Of a DNA stretch of 64,000 nt, positions 27,801 to 42,800 are shown in pieces. The DNA lies in the NCBI RefSeq assembly GCF_963676685.1, contig NC_092344.1, forward strand, positions 58,547,145 to 58,611,144, read 5' to 3'. Within the stretch, counting starts at the first letter, position 1. Every line of letters starts with the position of its first letter. Below the pieces are notes generated by a model. That model was given only the letters and a program-made list of their open reading frames with translations, did no database searches and had not been told where the DNA came from. Origin of the DNA: Mytilus edulis. Taxonomy: Eukaryota > Mollusca > Bivalvia > Mytilida > Mytilidae. The position numbers were made by a program, and so were the translations under genes.

Positions 27801-30800
27801 TGGTTGAAAACGTATAAAGGAGCAAAGTATAAACTACAAATTAAAGCTGCAATATATACAGCTTATCAACACTACAACTGAATTCCTTTTAAAAATAATG
27901 TTTCTGTTTATGGCTAATTAATACAATGCATGTCTTATAAATGATACTTAATTGATACTAAACCATCTGCTTTTTTATCATTTTAGGGCTCATTTTGCAT
28001 CTGTGTTGTCGATCTCATTGCTTGGAAATATGAGACTCTTCTTCGAGTAAGTTTATTTTGTATTTATTATCTATTTACTCAAATGACTATGTTGAAACTA
28101 TTTATAACGATCAAATGACAGTCTTCAACAATAAAAAAAAACACCTTATAGTAATCTATTAAAGACCATGGATTGAAAAATGTCAAACATTTCAACAGAA
28201 ACAAATGTACGGTCTGATTTATACTACAGCAATTAACTAAAGACAAGATATGACAGACTGCAAATAAAGAACAACCACTGATCACAGGCTTTTAACGTAG
28301 GATCGAGATGATCGACATAAGTACCGTGGCGTGAATAATGATGCTTGTTAGCGCTCCTCCCCATACATGTGACAGCATTGTGACAACATAACATAAGACA
28401 AAAACGGTTAACATCAGTTGAAACGGATTTGACGCATCAGCTCGATCTGATAAACAGTAAAAAGACAAAAATGCGAACTCCTAGGGAATCGAAAATTATC
28501 ATGAAGCACCATGACAAATAATAAAATGACAAACGACACAATGTACCCTACAAATATAAGACATCTTTCTTTTTGGCCATGATATTGTTTGTATTTCATT
28601 TATTTGTTGAATTCAACGTTGTTAACTAACAATATGATAATATATTTTTTTTAGTCTGGTTCAGTGTCTACTGGTTGATATGGTTCGGTCATCAACGAAA
28701 AAGCAACAGAAAGTTTTATTCCGAAGGTACGTTAAAGTTCAGTTTAAAGAATAATATGAATATGTTCAAATCTGATTGTGTTTTTTTTTATAATGATTTT
28801 TATTTTAACATCACTAAACTGAAACTCTGAAAGATCATCTACATATATAGTTGAATATGTGCTCCTTGCTCCTTACGTTAATGAAATATTGTTCACGTTC
28901 TTTGACTTTGATTGTGTATTGAACAGGTTTGACTCGATAACTATGAGATTAATGGTCAATTGGTTACAGATAGGACTGTACAAACATTTAACGGTATGTT
29001 ATGTTCTGAAGCATTGGTAAAACTTGTGTTGTAGATGCTTAAAATCTACCATTAAGTATATAATAACTAACATGTAACAAGTTCAATCGTGTAGTTAAGA
29101 ATGAAATATCTGTTCATAATCATATTATTTTCATTTAAAACTAGTAACGCCTATTTCACCCTGATCAGTCGCTCTGTAATTCACGTATTACGGATTTGAG
29201 AGGAGAGCATGCATTATCAGGGACTTCACAATGGCTGAAGAGAAATTATCAGCAACGTCACAATGTGTTAAGGAGACTTTATCAAACTTGATTTCGTCAA
29301 ACGTAAAACTGTCTTAGAGAGAGAAAAGACCAGTTATAGAACGATAAACAGATAATCGTGTTTTCTTCGTTAAGATATCAAAACATATCAGCCGCTCGAC
29401 ACAATGTGAAGCTTTGAAATTGTTTGCTGCGCTAACTCGCCAAAATAGTGGCTCACGGCTGATATTTTACGATGTCAATGTGTAGAAATTCCGATAATCT
29501 ATACATGTTTACAAACATTCTGCTGTCATGTTTATAACGTGCTACTGGATAAATGTATTTTTAATTTAGCTGTGAATGATACATTAGATTGAAATTCATA
29601 AAAACTATATCATTCAAAGTGGTTAAAAACGATACAAGCATAAAAGTGCGGTTTTCTTTTAGTATTATATTATACAATATTGTTGTTTAGATATGAATTC
29701 ACAATAAATGCAAAGGAAAATTTATTGCTAAAATTAATTTATCATTCACAAAAATAATTGATTTTCATTGTATGATTGCAGTCACGCAGCGGGATACATC
29801 TGTTTATGCTATATAGAGCAGTTCAAACAATTATTGAAATGGGACCAATAGATGCACTGACAGGTAATTCAAAGAACACAATTGCAGAGGAGAAGCTACT
29901 TAAAATGAGGATTGAATATCAGAGTCTTGTAAGTAAAATATCAGTTATATGACATTACTTGTACATAAACATGTTAAATGTTGAATTACAATCTTAGGTA
30001 GCACTCCACAGTTAGAAAATAAAATTAAAAATGAGCCACAAAATGTTTTATCATTTCCTATTCCTGGATTTCTAATACATTAACCTAACTGTTTGTGTTG
30101 TACATGTGCATATGTATGTAATCAGTATATTCCATAGATTTGATTTTCAAAAGTTAAAAGAGTGAAAATTAATTCCTTTTATGTGTATCCATGGCAACAT
30201 TCTGCATTTATTTACCATAAAATATTGCAAAAAGGGGGGTTGACATGTCACATATCCCCCCAAAACTTTGATCAAACTAGAATTTCAATGCCTTTGAGTG
30301 ATACCTTTTTAGAAACTGTTTTCATAAATCTTCCTAATGATCAAATAAAAAATGGGTGTCTTTCGCCTCATTTTTTCGTAAAATCCAATCACAAAGTTCG
30401 TGCGATAAAAAGTTGGAAAAAAACATTGCAATAATTGCCGGACCAATGTATGGTAGGGACATGCAAATACGGACTGTCATACAGAAAACAGCCTATATTA
30501 CATACATTACATAATCTTGATGTTCATATAAACCCAATGCAAAGGCTATTTTAATACTCAGCTATCCAAAAATGAATTTTATTGCACACTAGCTCTTATA
30601 TTTGAAAAATCCACAGGGGCCAAAATGCGAAACTACACACCTAACTGTGGAGTGCTACCTTAAGGTGAAATTTTTCCCCTCCTGCCTCAATTTTTAATAT
30701 ATTTTCTGTGTTCTACTGGCTGTTACGATGAAAATGGTACCTTAGTTTTTAAAATTGGTTCAGTAATAAAGATTTTATGAAGGTTAGCAGTTGATGTTGA

Positions 30801-33800
30801 AACGCGACAAAAAGTGATTTAAAAATAAATGCTGGATCATAGTGAAAAACTTCAATTCTGTCTCATTTTTGGGGTAAATTTCTAAAACTTTTCCCATTAT
30901 CTTATTTAAAATCATAAAATTACCTTCAAAGAGGACAAATTGTACAATTTTTAGGTATTTGAAAGCACTTATAGGTCAATTTTGCTGTAAATAGCATACC
31001 TAACCTTGGTTTAGAAGCTCTCAAGCAGGGTATAAATTTCTAGCAGTACTGGCATCATTAAATTTAATTAATGCCAAATTATAATATAAAATCCTGCTAA
31101 AAATGTTTATTTGACTTATTCGCATTCAAAAATATAAAGCGATACATTCTGAGGATATCATATAAAGCGCATTCTTTGGTTACAATGGTGAAGCTAATTG
31201 AGTACAAATTTAAGACCGCAACATGTCTAAGTGTCAAAATGTGTATATTTGGTTGCTAAGGACAGTAAACAATAAAATAAACATAAATTGCATTCCTAGC
31301 AGATTTTTTACCTTCAGAACTAAATCAAGAACATAAAAGACTAAAGATTTGTGGTAAATTTTATCTTAAAAAGTGCATTTGTGTGCTTTCTGATGTGCCA
31401 TAAGGTAGCACTCCACAGTTAGAAAATAAAATTAAAAATGAGCCACAAAATGTTTTATCATCTCCTATTCCTGGATTTCTAATACATTAACCTAACTGTT
31501 TGTGTTGTACATGTGCATATGTATGTAATCAGTATATTCCATAGATTTGATTTTCAAAAGTTAAAAGAGTGAAAATTAATTCCTTTTATGTGTATCCATG
31601 GCAACATTCTGCATTTATTTACCATAAAATATTGCAAAAAGGGGGGTTGACATGTCACATATCCCCCCAAAATTTTGATCAAACTAGAATTTCAATGCCT
31701 TTGAGTGATACCTTTTTAGAAACTGTTTTCATAAATCTTCCTAATGATCAAATAAAAAATGGGTGTCTTTCGCCTCATTTTTTCGTAAAATCCAATCACA
31801 AAGTTCGTGCGATAAAAAGTTGGAAAAAAACATTGCAATAATTGCCGAACCAATGTATGGTAGGGACATGCAAATACGGACTGTCATACAGAAAACAGCC
31901 TATATTACATACATTACATAATCTTGATGTTCATATAAACCCAATGCAAAGGCTATTTTAATACTCAGCTATCCAAAAATGAATTTTATTGCACACTAGC
32001 TCTTATATTTGAAAAATCCACAGGGGCCAAAATGCGAAACTACACACCTAACTGTGGAGTGCTACCTTAACCGATATTATTATGCATACATACTCAGACG
32101 AGTGAGTGCACATTTTCAGAAAAAACTCTAAAGAATTACATTAAGTACCTTTTAACAGCTTTAATTTAATCAAGTAGGAAAACAAATCAATATCATTGTA
32201 CCTTTTTCTGAGGTGAACACAATATTGGCTATCGTTAATATTACTATCCCCAGATAACATACTGACTGAAAAAAAATTTGGTCCTATCATAGGTTCTACA
32301 GATTTATGTAAGAGATGTGTAACAAGGAAAAAGAATGGGCAACGTATATTTGAATCAAAATCAAAATCACTACATGTTTATCAAACTTCCAAAGGCAAAC
32401 AAAAACAAAAAAACTCTGATGACCAGTCTGGGAAAATCTCTCTTACAATGCACCCATTAGACGCGTTCGAAGTCACTCTTAGTCAAATGTCATAATTGCG
32501 AATGAGACACAATTGGTAAATTATAACATCAGAGAACTATTCTTAGATTGAAGATATATAGCACGATGAAAATTTGTTTCTACTTTAAATTGAGATGCAA
32601 ACATGGTATCGGTCAAATAAAAATAGATAGTAGTGTCAATTTCATTTTTTCTTCCTGATAACTATGCTGAAGCAGTTTTGTTTGATATTAGTTGCAAATC
32701 CCTGTAAATGAAATTGTATAGTGTGAGCATACATGTGTGGGACGTATTTATTGCGATGAGCTAACGTCATACGATTGGGTAGGTAATATGCAACTTTAAA
32801 CACTTAACAAAAGTGTGTTATTAAGGGTGCATTTCTTTCTAACCAAAATTTTGTAAACGTTGTGTGGCGTTTGGGGTTGGTTTCTAAACGCTACAAAAGT
32901 AGAAACAAATAGATCGTTTATTCAGTGTCTATTGACCCTTTTGAACTTTCAATAATACATGCACATGTTGTTGGTACAAACGTAGAAACAAATACATCGT
33001 TTAATTAGGGTGAAGCTAGAAAAAAATGTAGCGTTTGTTCTCACAAACGATGAACCTCAAACTGTTGACGCATTTTTAGCGAGTGCATAGTTTGTCAAAG
33101 TTTATGTAAACTTTGCAAACGTATGCTAGAAACAAATGATCAAAACATATGCGCGCTTAGCCGTTTGCATCGTTTGTGTTAGAAAGAAATGCACCCTAAG
33201 TGATAGGAAATCATCAATTTGGGTTTGAAGTGAAAGTAAAGAAGTCCGCAAATAACAAATGTATTTTTTTTTCAGACAGTTTTGACCCTTATTAATTTGT
33301 TAAGAGTTCATGTTCCTTTTCCAAATTTTCTGTGATCATTTTCTATTTTCTCTCAAATAAAGGCAACAGTAGTATACCGCTGTTCAAAACTCATAAATCC
33401 ATGGACAAAAAACAAAATCGGGATAACAAACTAAAACCGAGGGAAACGCATTAAATATAAGAGGAGAACAACGACATAACACTAAAATGTAACACATATA
33501 GACAAAATCCCACGAGAATAACAAATATAACATATATATATAACATCAAAACCAAATACATGAATTTGGGATAGACAAGTACCGTGACACGTCTTATCGC
33601 AATGTGAATTTACACTCAAAAATAAGAGAAAACAAACGACACAACGTTATAATGTAATACACACAGAAACGAACTATAATATAACAATGACCATATTCCT
33701 GACTTGGTACAGGGCATTTTTAAAGGAAAAAATGGTGGGTTGAACCTGGTTTTGTGGCATGCCAAACCTCGCACTTTTATGGCCATGTGAAATATAACAT

Positions 33801-36800
33801 CAAAATGACAACACAGGACTACAATATAAATAAATTGGAGAACACAATTGACAAAGAATCACACGAACAACAGCCAACAAAAGGCAACAAGTTCAAAATT
33901 TTAATACGCCAGAAGTGTATTTTGTCCACACAAGACCTATGTGTGACGCACAGATACAAAAGTTTGAAAGCCGAAACGAGTACAAAGTTGAACAGCATCG
34001 AGGACCAAAAGATCAAAAAGGTTGTGCCAAAAACGGCAAGGGTTTTCTGTTAAGTTACCAGAAAATCCCTATAATTTAGAGTAATTTATACTTTTGCAAA
34101 CAGTAAATTTAATAAAATGAATATTCAAAAGATGTACATGATAAAGCTGAAGTATTAACTAATTACAGGAAACAACTGAAATACATTTACATAACCAGAC
34201 ATTTGAAACACAAAAGTAGACACATCCGAATACGTTTAAACCTCTACGCCAAGTGACGTCCTATTTGAAACTGAAAAATGACGAAAAAATGACGTCATTT
34301 GAATTAGTAAAACAGAGCATCAAAAAATGAAAAATGACGTCACTTAAGAATGAATAAGATAGAATTAGGATTAATTTAAGATTATGTATTTGAACTAAAT
34401 ACTGATATTGCATTTAATAACAAAGCACATTTTAATTCTTATTAATATAAAACTGAGGTAGCAATTAACTATATTATAAAACTATGTCAGGTTTGTTATG
34501 AATCTAACTTCAAACGTAAAATATCGTACTGATTACTTTGAACGAAATCAAATCTGATAAATAAAGGCGGTGATTAATTTTCTTTACCATAACACATAAA
34601 TATAATAGAAAAGACGTCAACACATTTGACAAAATCCGATGAGAATTACAAATATAACATTAAACATTTAAACTAAATACATGAATTTGGGATGTATAAG
34701 TACCGTACCACGTCTTATAGTAATGCGAGTTCACACTCGGTAAAACAGTCACAATCGGGAATAAGTCACGTTTGGTAATTAAAAGATTAGACGACATTAT
34801 GACAAAACACAATCTACCATGTGGTAAAAATGTCCTTAGCTAGTTTGGTCAACGAAACATCGTATGGATCCACCAAATCGTGATGGTGTCCATAAAATTT
34901 ACGGAGTGTCAATTTTAATCTGTCCTCCTCATAACTTTGTTGGAGCAGTTTCTGCGTAAGGAGCACACTCCTGTATATGAAGTCCGTATAGTGTGAACAA
35001 GCACGTGAATAACGTATCAATTGTGATATGTAAACACCATACGAAGGGGCAGAGGGTATGTTACTGCTGAGAAATGGGAAATTGATAATTGGGAAGTTGA
35101 AATCGTCCCGTTTATCATAGATTTTCGTGTGAAGTCGTCCATCTACGTCAATATTGAGGAAAAGATCAAGGTATGAAGCAGTCCTTCTAGTATCAGTGGT
35201 ATCCTTAATTTCAAGTTCACTTGGATATATGAGATGTAAGTATTGGCTGAAATATGGGTTATTCAATGATAGAACATCATCAATATATCGGAAAGTAAAA
35301 TTAAAGAATTTCGCAAGGTGCTTTTTCTTTTTGTCTTTTAGAAGGTTCTGAATGAATTCTGCTTCATACGAGTACAAAAACAAATCAGCCAGCAGGGGTG
35401 CACAATTAGTACCCATTGGAATACCGACTGTCTGTTGAAATATAAATCCTCCAAACTCAACAAATATATTGTCGATCAAAAAGTCCAGCATTTTGATAAT
35501 ATCATCTTCTGTATATTTTCTGGGAGATTCAGTGTGATTTTTCACAAAATATGAATTATTGTAACCCAAAACAAGAAATTTGTATCTACGATTTCCATTT
35601 TTATAGAAAAAGCTCTGTTTTATGAGATGGTGTAGTCGATCTTTCAACTGAGCATGGGGAATAGTGGTATATAGCGTAGAAAAATCAAAAGTTTTTATGT
35701 TGCTGCAAAATTGCAAAGATTGTGATTGAAGGTTAAGCAGTAGATCTTTCGAATTTTTGAGAATCCACATCTGGTTAACACCACTGGTAGAATATATCTC
35801 CTCACAATATTTTTGAAGCCCATCTTTAACTGTCGAAAGAATAGTAGTCAGTACTTTAGAAAGATGTTTGGTTGAACATTTTGAAGACCCAGCTATGTAT
35901 CGTTCTTTATATGGAGTTTTGTGTAATTTGGGTATCCAGTATAATGAAGGCAAGTTTTCTTCGTTTTCTTTGATGTTGATACCAAAAGAAAGAAGGACAG
36001 ATTTATGATTTTGTAAAATTTCGTCCTTGGTAAATGATGTTAAAGAATATGTAGGATTACCAGTAGTTTTATCAATTCAGCTTATCTTCGAAATGTAGTG
36101 CTTTGCGACCTGCTTGTCATCATCGGGATGTTTGTGTATCTTATTTAAACATGTACGTCTTTAAGGCTTTTCTTGCCTTTCTGGTAATTCCACAGGTATC
36201 AATATTATAAGATTAAAATACAATTTCCAATACGGTAGATATTCCATTTATTAAATACATTTAACTCAAGGGACAAAAGAACATTCTGTCATACATTAAT
36301 CAAGTAATAAGTTTACATTTTTTTTTATTTAGACATTGCAAATAGATTTGAATGGAAACAGTGACCAGCATTATCCTGTTAAGGTTCTTGACTGTGATAC
36401 AATATCACAAGTCAAACAGAAATGTTGTGCGCAGATTTATAAGAATAAACCTGCTTCGGAGATTCCACACAATGATGAACTTTCTTTGGGTATGTAGTTC
36501 TTATTACGAGACATCTAGTATCTAATATGCATAAGTGCACTTCTTCAACTGACAGGATGTCGTTAAGTAATCAACAATCAATCAATCGACTCCCAATGAT
36601 GTAATAATTAAAATAAAAATGATTCCAAAACTACATCGCCTTTTTGAACCCCAGAATCATTTTATCATAAAATATACCGCAATCTTAAGTTTTGCAGTTA
36701 ATAGTAAGTATGGCATAGTTTTCACACCTCTCAAAAGGTCAAAGACTTTCTTTGGTTGAAAAAAAAAAAAACGATTTAGTTTGAAGACTTAGACATTTAG

Positions 36801-39800
36801 ACAAGAGATAAATTTTACTTTCAATCGAAATACTCTGAAACAGCTTTATCAGCGGATACTTTGATAATGATCATTGTATTACGTGTAATTCATAATATTT
36901 TAATGACGACTTTAATCAGTGGACAAATTCACGATAGACTAATTTTTGTTATCGAATATTTCTTTATTATCTTAGAATGGCAACAGGGAAAAGCAGGAAA
37001 ACTTTTGCTGAATGATATTGACAACACTAGTGATAGAAACAATGGATTGGTATGCCTGAATACATTAAAACATTATATGGTTCAGGACGACAGTAAAATG
37101 GCACTTATGTATAAACAACATGACGACGACGATGTTTATGGTAAATAATTGTCATAAATGTCGACATTTTTAACTGTCATTAGTAGATTTCAAAACAGTC
37201 TGTTTGTATAAAATGTGCATATAGTTTTGCATCTCAGTCGATATTGTGTTCACTTGTGGTATCAGATAGTCTTCATTATGTTCAAGTAGGTGTTAACGTG
37301 CTTTGAAAAATTGCATTACAATTTTGAAACCCTCTCACTCTGTAATCATGTTCATCTGATTTTGTATTATTAAGCTTTTATTGTTACTTATCGTATGTTT
37401 TGTTAAAACCTATATAGATCTCTGCAATATCATGTGTTCATTTGTTCTACAATCTTCCTGTTGTGCATGACCCACGAATGAGAAAAACAAATATACATTT
37501 AAGATGCGTAGGAAACTGTTGAGGGCGTAGTTGTTCTGTCATTAACGTGGAAACAGTTGGTCATCACGTTGCTATGATTATATTTTTTCTTGTTTCTTTG
37601 TTACTGTTGGCTATTAGAAACGTGTTTCTAATATGTTCATTCTGTAAGATGAACTTGCATCAAAAGGTCTTAAAAGGTATTTGGAAAATAAGTGACATAG
37701 TTTTACAGTAACTGATTATACATTGAAGACATATTACTATATAATGTATTGTAATTCAATAACATGCATAACGTTCATTTTGAATTTTTATTACACTTAA
37801 ATATTGAAAATAATTTTCGAAAAAGAATAACATGCATCATGGATCTTATTTTTATTTGCTAGTAAATTCAACTGAAATAAGAACGGAAAGTGTGACGTCG
37901 GAGGATATCACATTACTGATGCCAGACAAATGTGGAGGCGAAGAACTAGAAACACACAAATGGCACTTGGTATACTTATTTCTTTTTATTTACAATGTAT
38001 ATCTTGTTGACAACATTAAACTGAATATATGTGTGTATGTGTGTCTTCAGTAGAGATACAAACAAGAAAAGTCCTAAACATAGATCAACTTTTGCATCAT
38101 AAGTATCAAAACTATTATATTAGCCGTTAAGATGATGATATCAATAAACTGTAAGAAATTGTCTAACTTGAAAAATGATTTTTTTAATTTTCTTTTATAT
38201 ATCTGATTTTTTATATAGATACTAGTTGTAATTGCTTCTATACAATCATATACATTCTTGCAACTCGATAATAACTTTCTAGTCTGATGTATATGTATTT
38301 ACACATGTACATGTCTTCAACATTATTTTAAAGACTGTACGTGACTGAATTATGCAATGTCAAAGTGAAACCCTAATGCCAGCAGGTACAAATGACCAGT
38401 AAGTGAAGATATTTAAGTTTGTTTTAATAGATATATAATAGTTATGACAGAGTTTATAATATTATGCAAATATTTTTCTCTTAAGGAAACATGTTCGGTA
38501 AGTAGAGTGATGTGATCCTCTGTGTATAGTTTCAAACCATCTGCGATAGAATGATGCTTAATTAATATAGCTGTTACAATATTGTAGTTCTTATAACCAT
38601 GATAACTTTCAATTGTATAGATGTGTATGACTTTGATAATATATCTGGGTCAAGTGCACTTCTGGTTGACATTTTTGTCACTAGTAATAGTCAAACCGTT
38701 GCTCTCACGAGACATTTTTTTTGTTTTTGTCTCTATTAACCGTTCACAACATGTTAATTTGTTTTCAAACGTGTGTGTTTTTTTAATCATGCAATAGATA
38801 ACTATAGCCAGACTTATATAACAGAACGCGCAGTTAAATTTTTAATGCACATTATAGGTTTTGCATGTTTACCGATTTTTAATGAAGCCACTGGACTTGA
38901 TAAGACTGACTGGACTTTTTATCCCGGAGAGAATCATAGGCCCAGACAACACTGAAAAACTTAAAATCTATAGATGTTAATAAAACCTTTTACTCAAGAA
39001 CTAACGTTTTCCGCCACCATATCATAGATATTATTTTTGAATATCCAAACCCTTTAACGTTCTCTTTTGAGTTGGCTTCCTAATTGTTTTTGTTCAGCGC
39101 CGCCAATGAGTCTTATATCTCAACTTGTACGATTCGCTCGTGTATGTAACAATGTTTTAGATTTTAACGAGAGAAATTTATGTATTACTGAAAAATTATT
39201 ACACCAGGGTTTTCGATATCACAAACTAGTCAAAACATTTACTAAATTTTATCATCGGTATAAAGACATTATTCGTAAATATAGCTCAACATGCAGACTT
39301 TTAATACGTTCAGGTATTTCACATCCAATTTTTTATGGTAATATTCTTTATAAAGCACAAAGGTGTCAGTATTCACCTCAGAAACTTACAAAACCTTTGA
39401 ATAGACTTATTAAGAAGGGATATAATTACGATACTGTTGTCAAGTCATTAAAGATTGCATATTTTGGCGTTAATATTGAGTCATTGATAAGGTCTTTGCA
39501 TCGGAACTAAACACATTTATTCTAAAAAACAGTTGTTGGCATGACACGGGTTATGTTCTTCTCATATATGTTATGATGGTATGATACTAAACCCCTAACG
39601 GGAAGGATTGTGCCTGATGTTCATATGATGAAATCATAATCTTTCAGTCAGTTTAGTTGAAGTCTGGAGCTGGCATGTCAGTTAACTGCTAGTAGTCTGT
39701 TGTTATTTATGTATTATTGTCATTTTGTTTATTTTCTTTAGTTACATCTTCTGACATCAGACTCGGATTTCTCTTGAACTGAATTTTAATGTGCGTATTG

Positions 39801-42800
39801 TTATGCGTTTACTTTACTACATTGGTTAGAGGTATAGGGGGAGGGTTGAGATCTCACAAACATGTTTAACCCCGCCGCATTTTTGCGCCTGTCCCAAGTC
39901 AGGAGCCTCTGGCCTTTGTTAGTCTTGTATTATTTTAATTTTAGTTTCTTGTGTACAATTTGGAAATTAGTATGGCGTTCATTATCACTGGACTAGTATA
40001 TATTTGTTTAGGGGCCAGCTGAAGGACGCCTCCGGGTGCGGGAATTTCTCGCTACATTGCAGACCTGTTGGTGACCCTCTGCTGTTGTTTTTTATTTGGG
40101 CGGGTTGTTGTCTCTTTGACACATTCCCCATTTCCATTCTCAATTTTATTATGTAGACGAAAAGTTTAGTGACTGTAGCATAAGATCGATGACGTTTGTT
40201 TGAACTTAAAAATACATATCGTATGATACTGTTATCTATTATGTGTCAGCTGGTGATTGTTTCATTTAAAACTAATACATTGTACCTCATGTATTCTGTT
40301 TTCAAACATACTAATCCATTATAAAATAGAATAAATGAAGCTGAACACGCTGTTCGATTATTATACAGTGCATTTATAGATTTGTTAGACGCTGTCTTTA
40401 AGTTTAACAAGAAAACTTTGGCCGGACTATCCAAGATAAAAAAAATTAACTCATTTGATTTGTATGCCTCGCCTTAGAGCATGTTTTTTTCAGTCTGTGC
40501 GTCAGTTCGTTCTTCCATTCGTTCGTCTGTCCCGCTTCAGGTTAAACATTTTGGTCAAGGTAGTATTTGATAATGTTGGAGTAAAATCAACTTGCAACTT
40601 GGTACACACGTTCCCTGTGATATGATCTTTCTAATTGTAATGTCAAATTAGTGTTTTGATCCCAAATTGCACAGTCCTCTGAACATAGAAAATGACAGTG
40701 CGAGTGGGGCATCTGTGTACTTTAAACACATTCTTGTTTTATTATCCCTTTGCATGTAATTTTCGATGTTTGTTATAAGTGTCCCTGAGAAAATAATTCT
40801 ATATTTATAATACAAAAATGTGCTCATCTCAGTATTTTCTTTTAAATACATTTTGTTTTCTAGCATGATATTTTGCTATAGCGTATAACATTTAAAGATA
40901 TTTACATTTATTTTATATTTATCTTTGGCAAACTTTTATGGACAAATTATATTAATCGACTAGTATGCCTTATATAACAAGTGCTAGAAAGATACACGAA
41001 AAACATGATGTTTGTATCAACATACTCGAGATTCTTACAAATGTATATTCGACACTAATCAAATGATACACGTATGTTTACAACTTGGTAAAAAATAATC
41101 ATTACATTGAATTTATCATCGTTTCTCCTATTTTGCATATATGTTATTTTATGTTGCTTCATAAATTATAACGCGTGAGAGTTCACATAAAATATGGTAT
41201 TATATTGCCTTTGGTCTGTTTGGTGACAATTGAACTTTTGAGGCTTAGCTAGCTATGAGATGTTAAGATTGATAGTACAATGTTTTAAGACAGTTGGGCA
41301 ATGTCTAGGGTCAATATGTTACACTTATTACTGGCCATAAGAATCAAAGCAAGTTAATTGTAACTCAACTAGTCCAAGACGTGAAGCAGAGGAAAATATT
41401 CAAGGCAGTTCTACTAAAGGCGATATCTATATGCAATTGTTTTTCTAAGTTCATAAGTTTTATGTTAAATTAGGACATTTTTAATTGTTGTAATTGCAAA
41501 CAGACTGATATTAAGCATATTTAATCCATTTGTCTCACTAAAGAATAAATATTGATTTAGAAATTGGGAATACATATTTTCTATAGTCTTGCAATTAGAA
41601 AAACCGATGAATCTTTCTGTGTCAGCTTAGATTTCATAATTTGAGCGTTGTCATTTTTGCATTCCACATATTCGGTAAATGCTATACTTAACGCTTAATT
41701 GTAACATGTTTCAGCTATTTAAATACCGCTGCAGAGTTCAATTTGTCGTTCGATCAGTAAAAAACGCCCAATATAGTTTTGTCCGATCTTCAGGTACTGC
41801 ATTTTAATAAAATTCCAATAACTTATACATTTCTGAGAACTGTAAACTTTATATAATATACTACCTTGAATGACATCACAATATAAAGTCTAGCTCGTAC
41901 TTAATTTATATTTGGTTTTTCATACTTGTCAACTTCGTACTTGTTTTTTTCCCCAACTGTTTATGAAAAAATACATCGCGGCTAGGGTAGCCAGTTATAA
42001 CCCTGGTTTTTTTATGCGTTTTTGTTTTCATGTGAAAAATAACCACGTAATCAGTTTGTCGTATATAACAGGTCATCAAGTAAGAGCGATTTAAAATCAT
42101 ATAGTAATAGTTATAATACGCACTTAATGTTTTGACGCATTGTATTGCTGAAATTGTTTACAGTATGGATATGAAGAACGGCCTGCTGGTGCGTTTCATT
42201 AGCATGATTAGTTGTGAAAAATTGGTACACATTTGTACAGGGCACCTCAATTGTCATCTTTTTGAAATGTTTACCTGACGTTTCACAATTTACAAATCTT
42301 TTGAAGTGGTGCACGTTTCATAATGGAGTGTTTTACATGTGTGATTGAAATGTATAACAAATTATATTCTCATGTATTAAAAAGATCATTATGATCCCTT
42401 TTCAATTGTTGAGTAAAATAAAGTTCAATATGAATCTTCGAAACTTTGATATATATTTTTTTGGTTTATTCATACATATTTATTTTCATTAGTTTAATTT
42501 CATTATGATAATATAATGCAAGGATAAATGAATAGTCATTTGTTACTTTATAATAAAAGAAACAACTTTTCTAAGTACGTAAAATAAACAGAACTTGCAT
42601 GTTTTTTTTCCAGCCAAATCTATCAGATGACATTAAGTCAAACAGAGAGACTGACTTCGGGGACATATTTTTAAATAGATTATTCCATACCAAGGTAAGA
42701 AAATGACTGCGACTATATCTTTAAACGGTCAAACAGACACATATGTTTATATGAATGTTGAGTAAAATTGGTACATGTACCTTTATTGCTATGAACTGAA

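Noticed and set aside
30162..31841. Two identical 90-codon frames (30162-30434 and 31569-31841) as a duplicated gene
   Set aside because: They are inside the two copies of the 663-bp TIR element and are identical because the elements are; no recognisable domain.
32066..36332. An additional plexin exon in the 6.4-kb intron 19
   Set aside because: Exon 19 (phase 0 out) joins exon 20 (phase 0 in) with continuous plexin similarity, so none is needed; only mobile elements were found.
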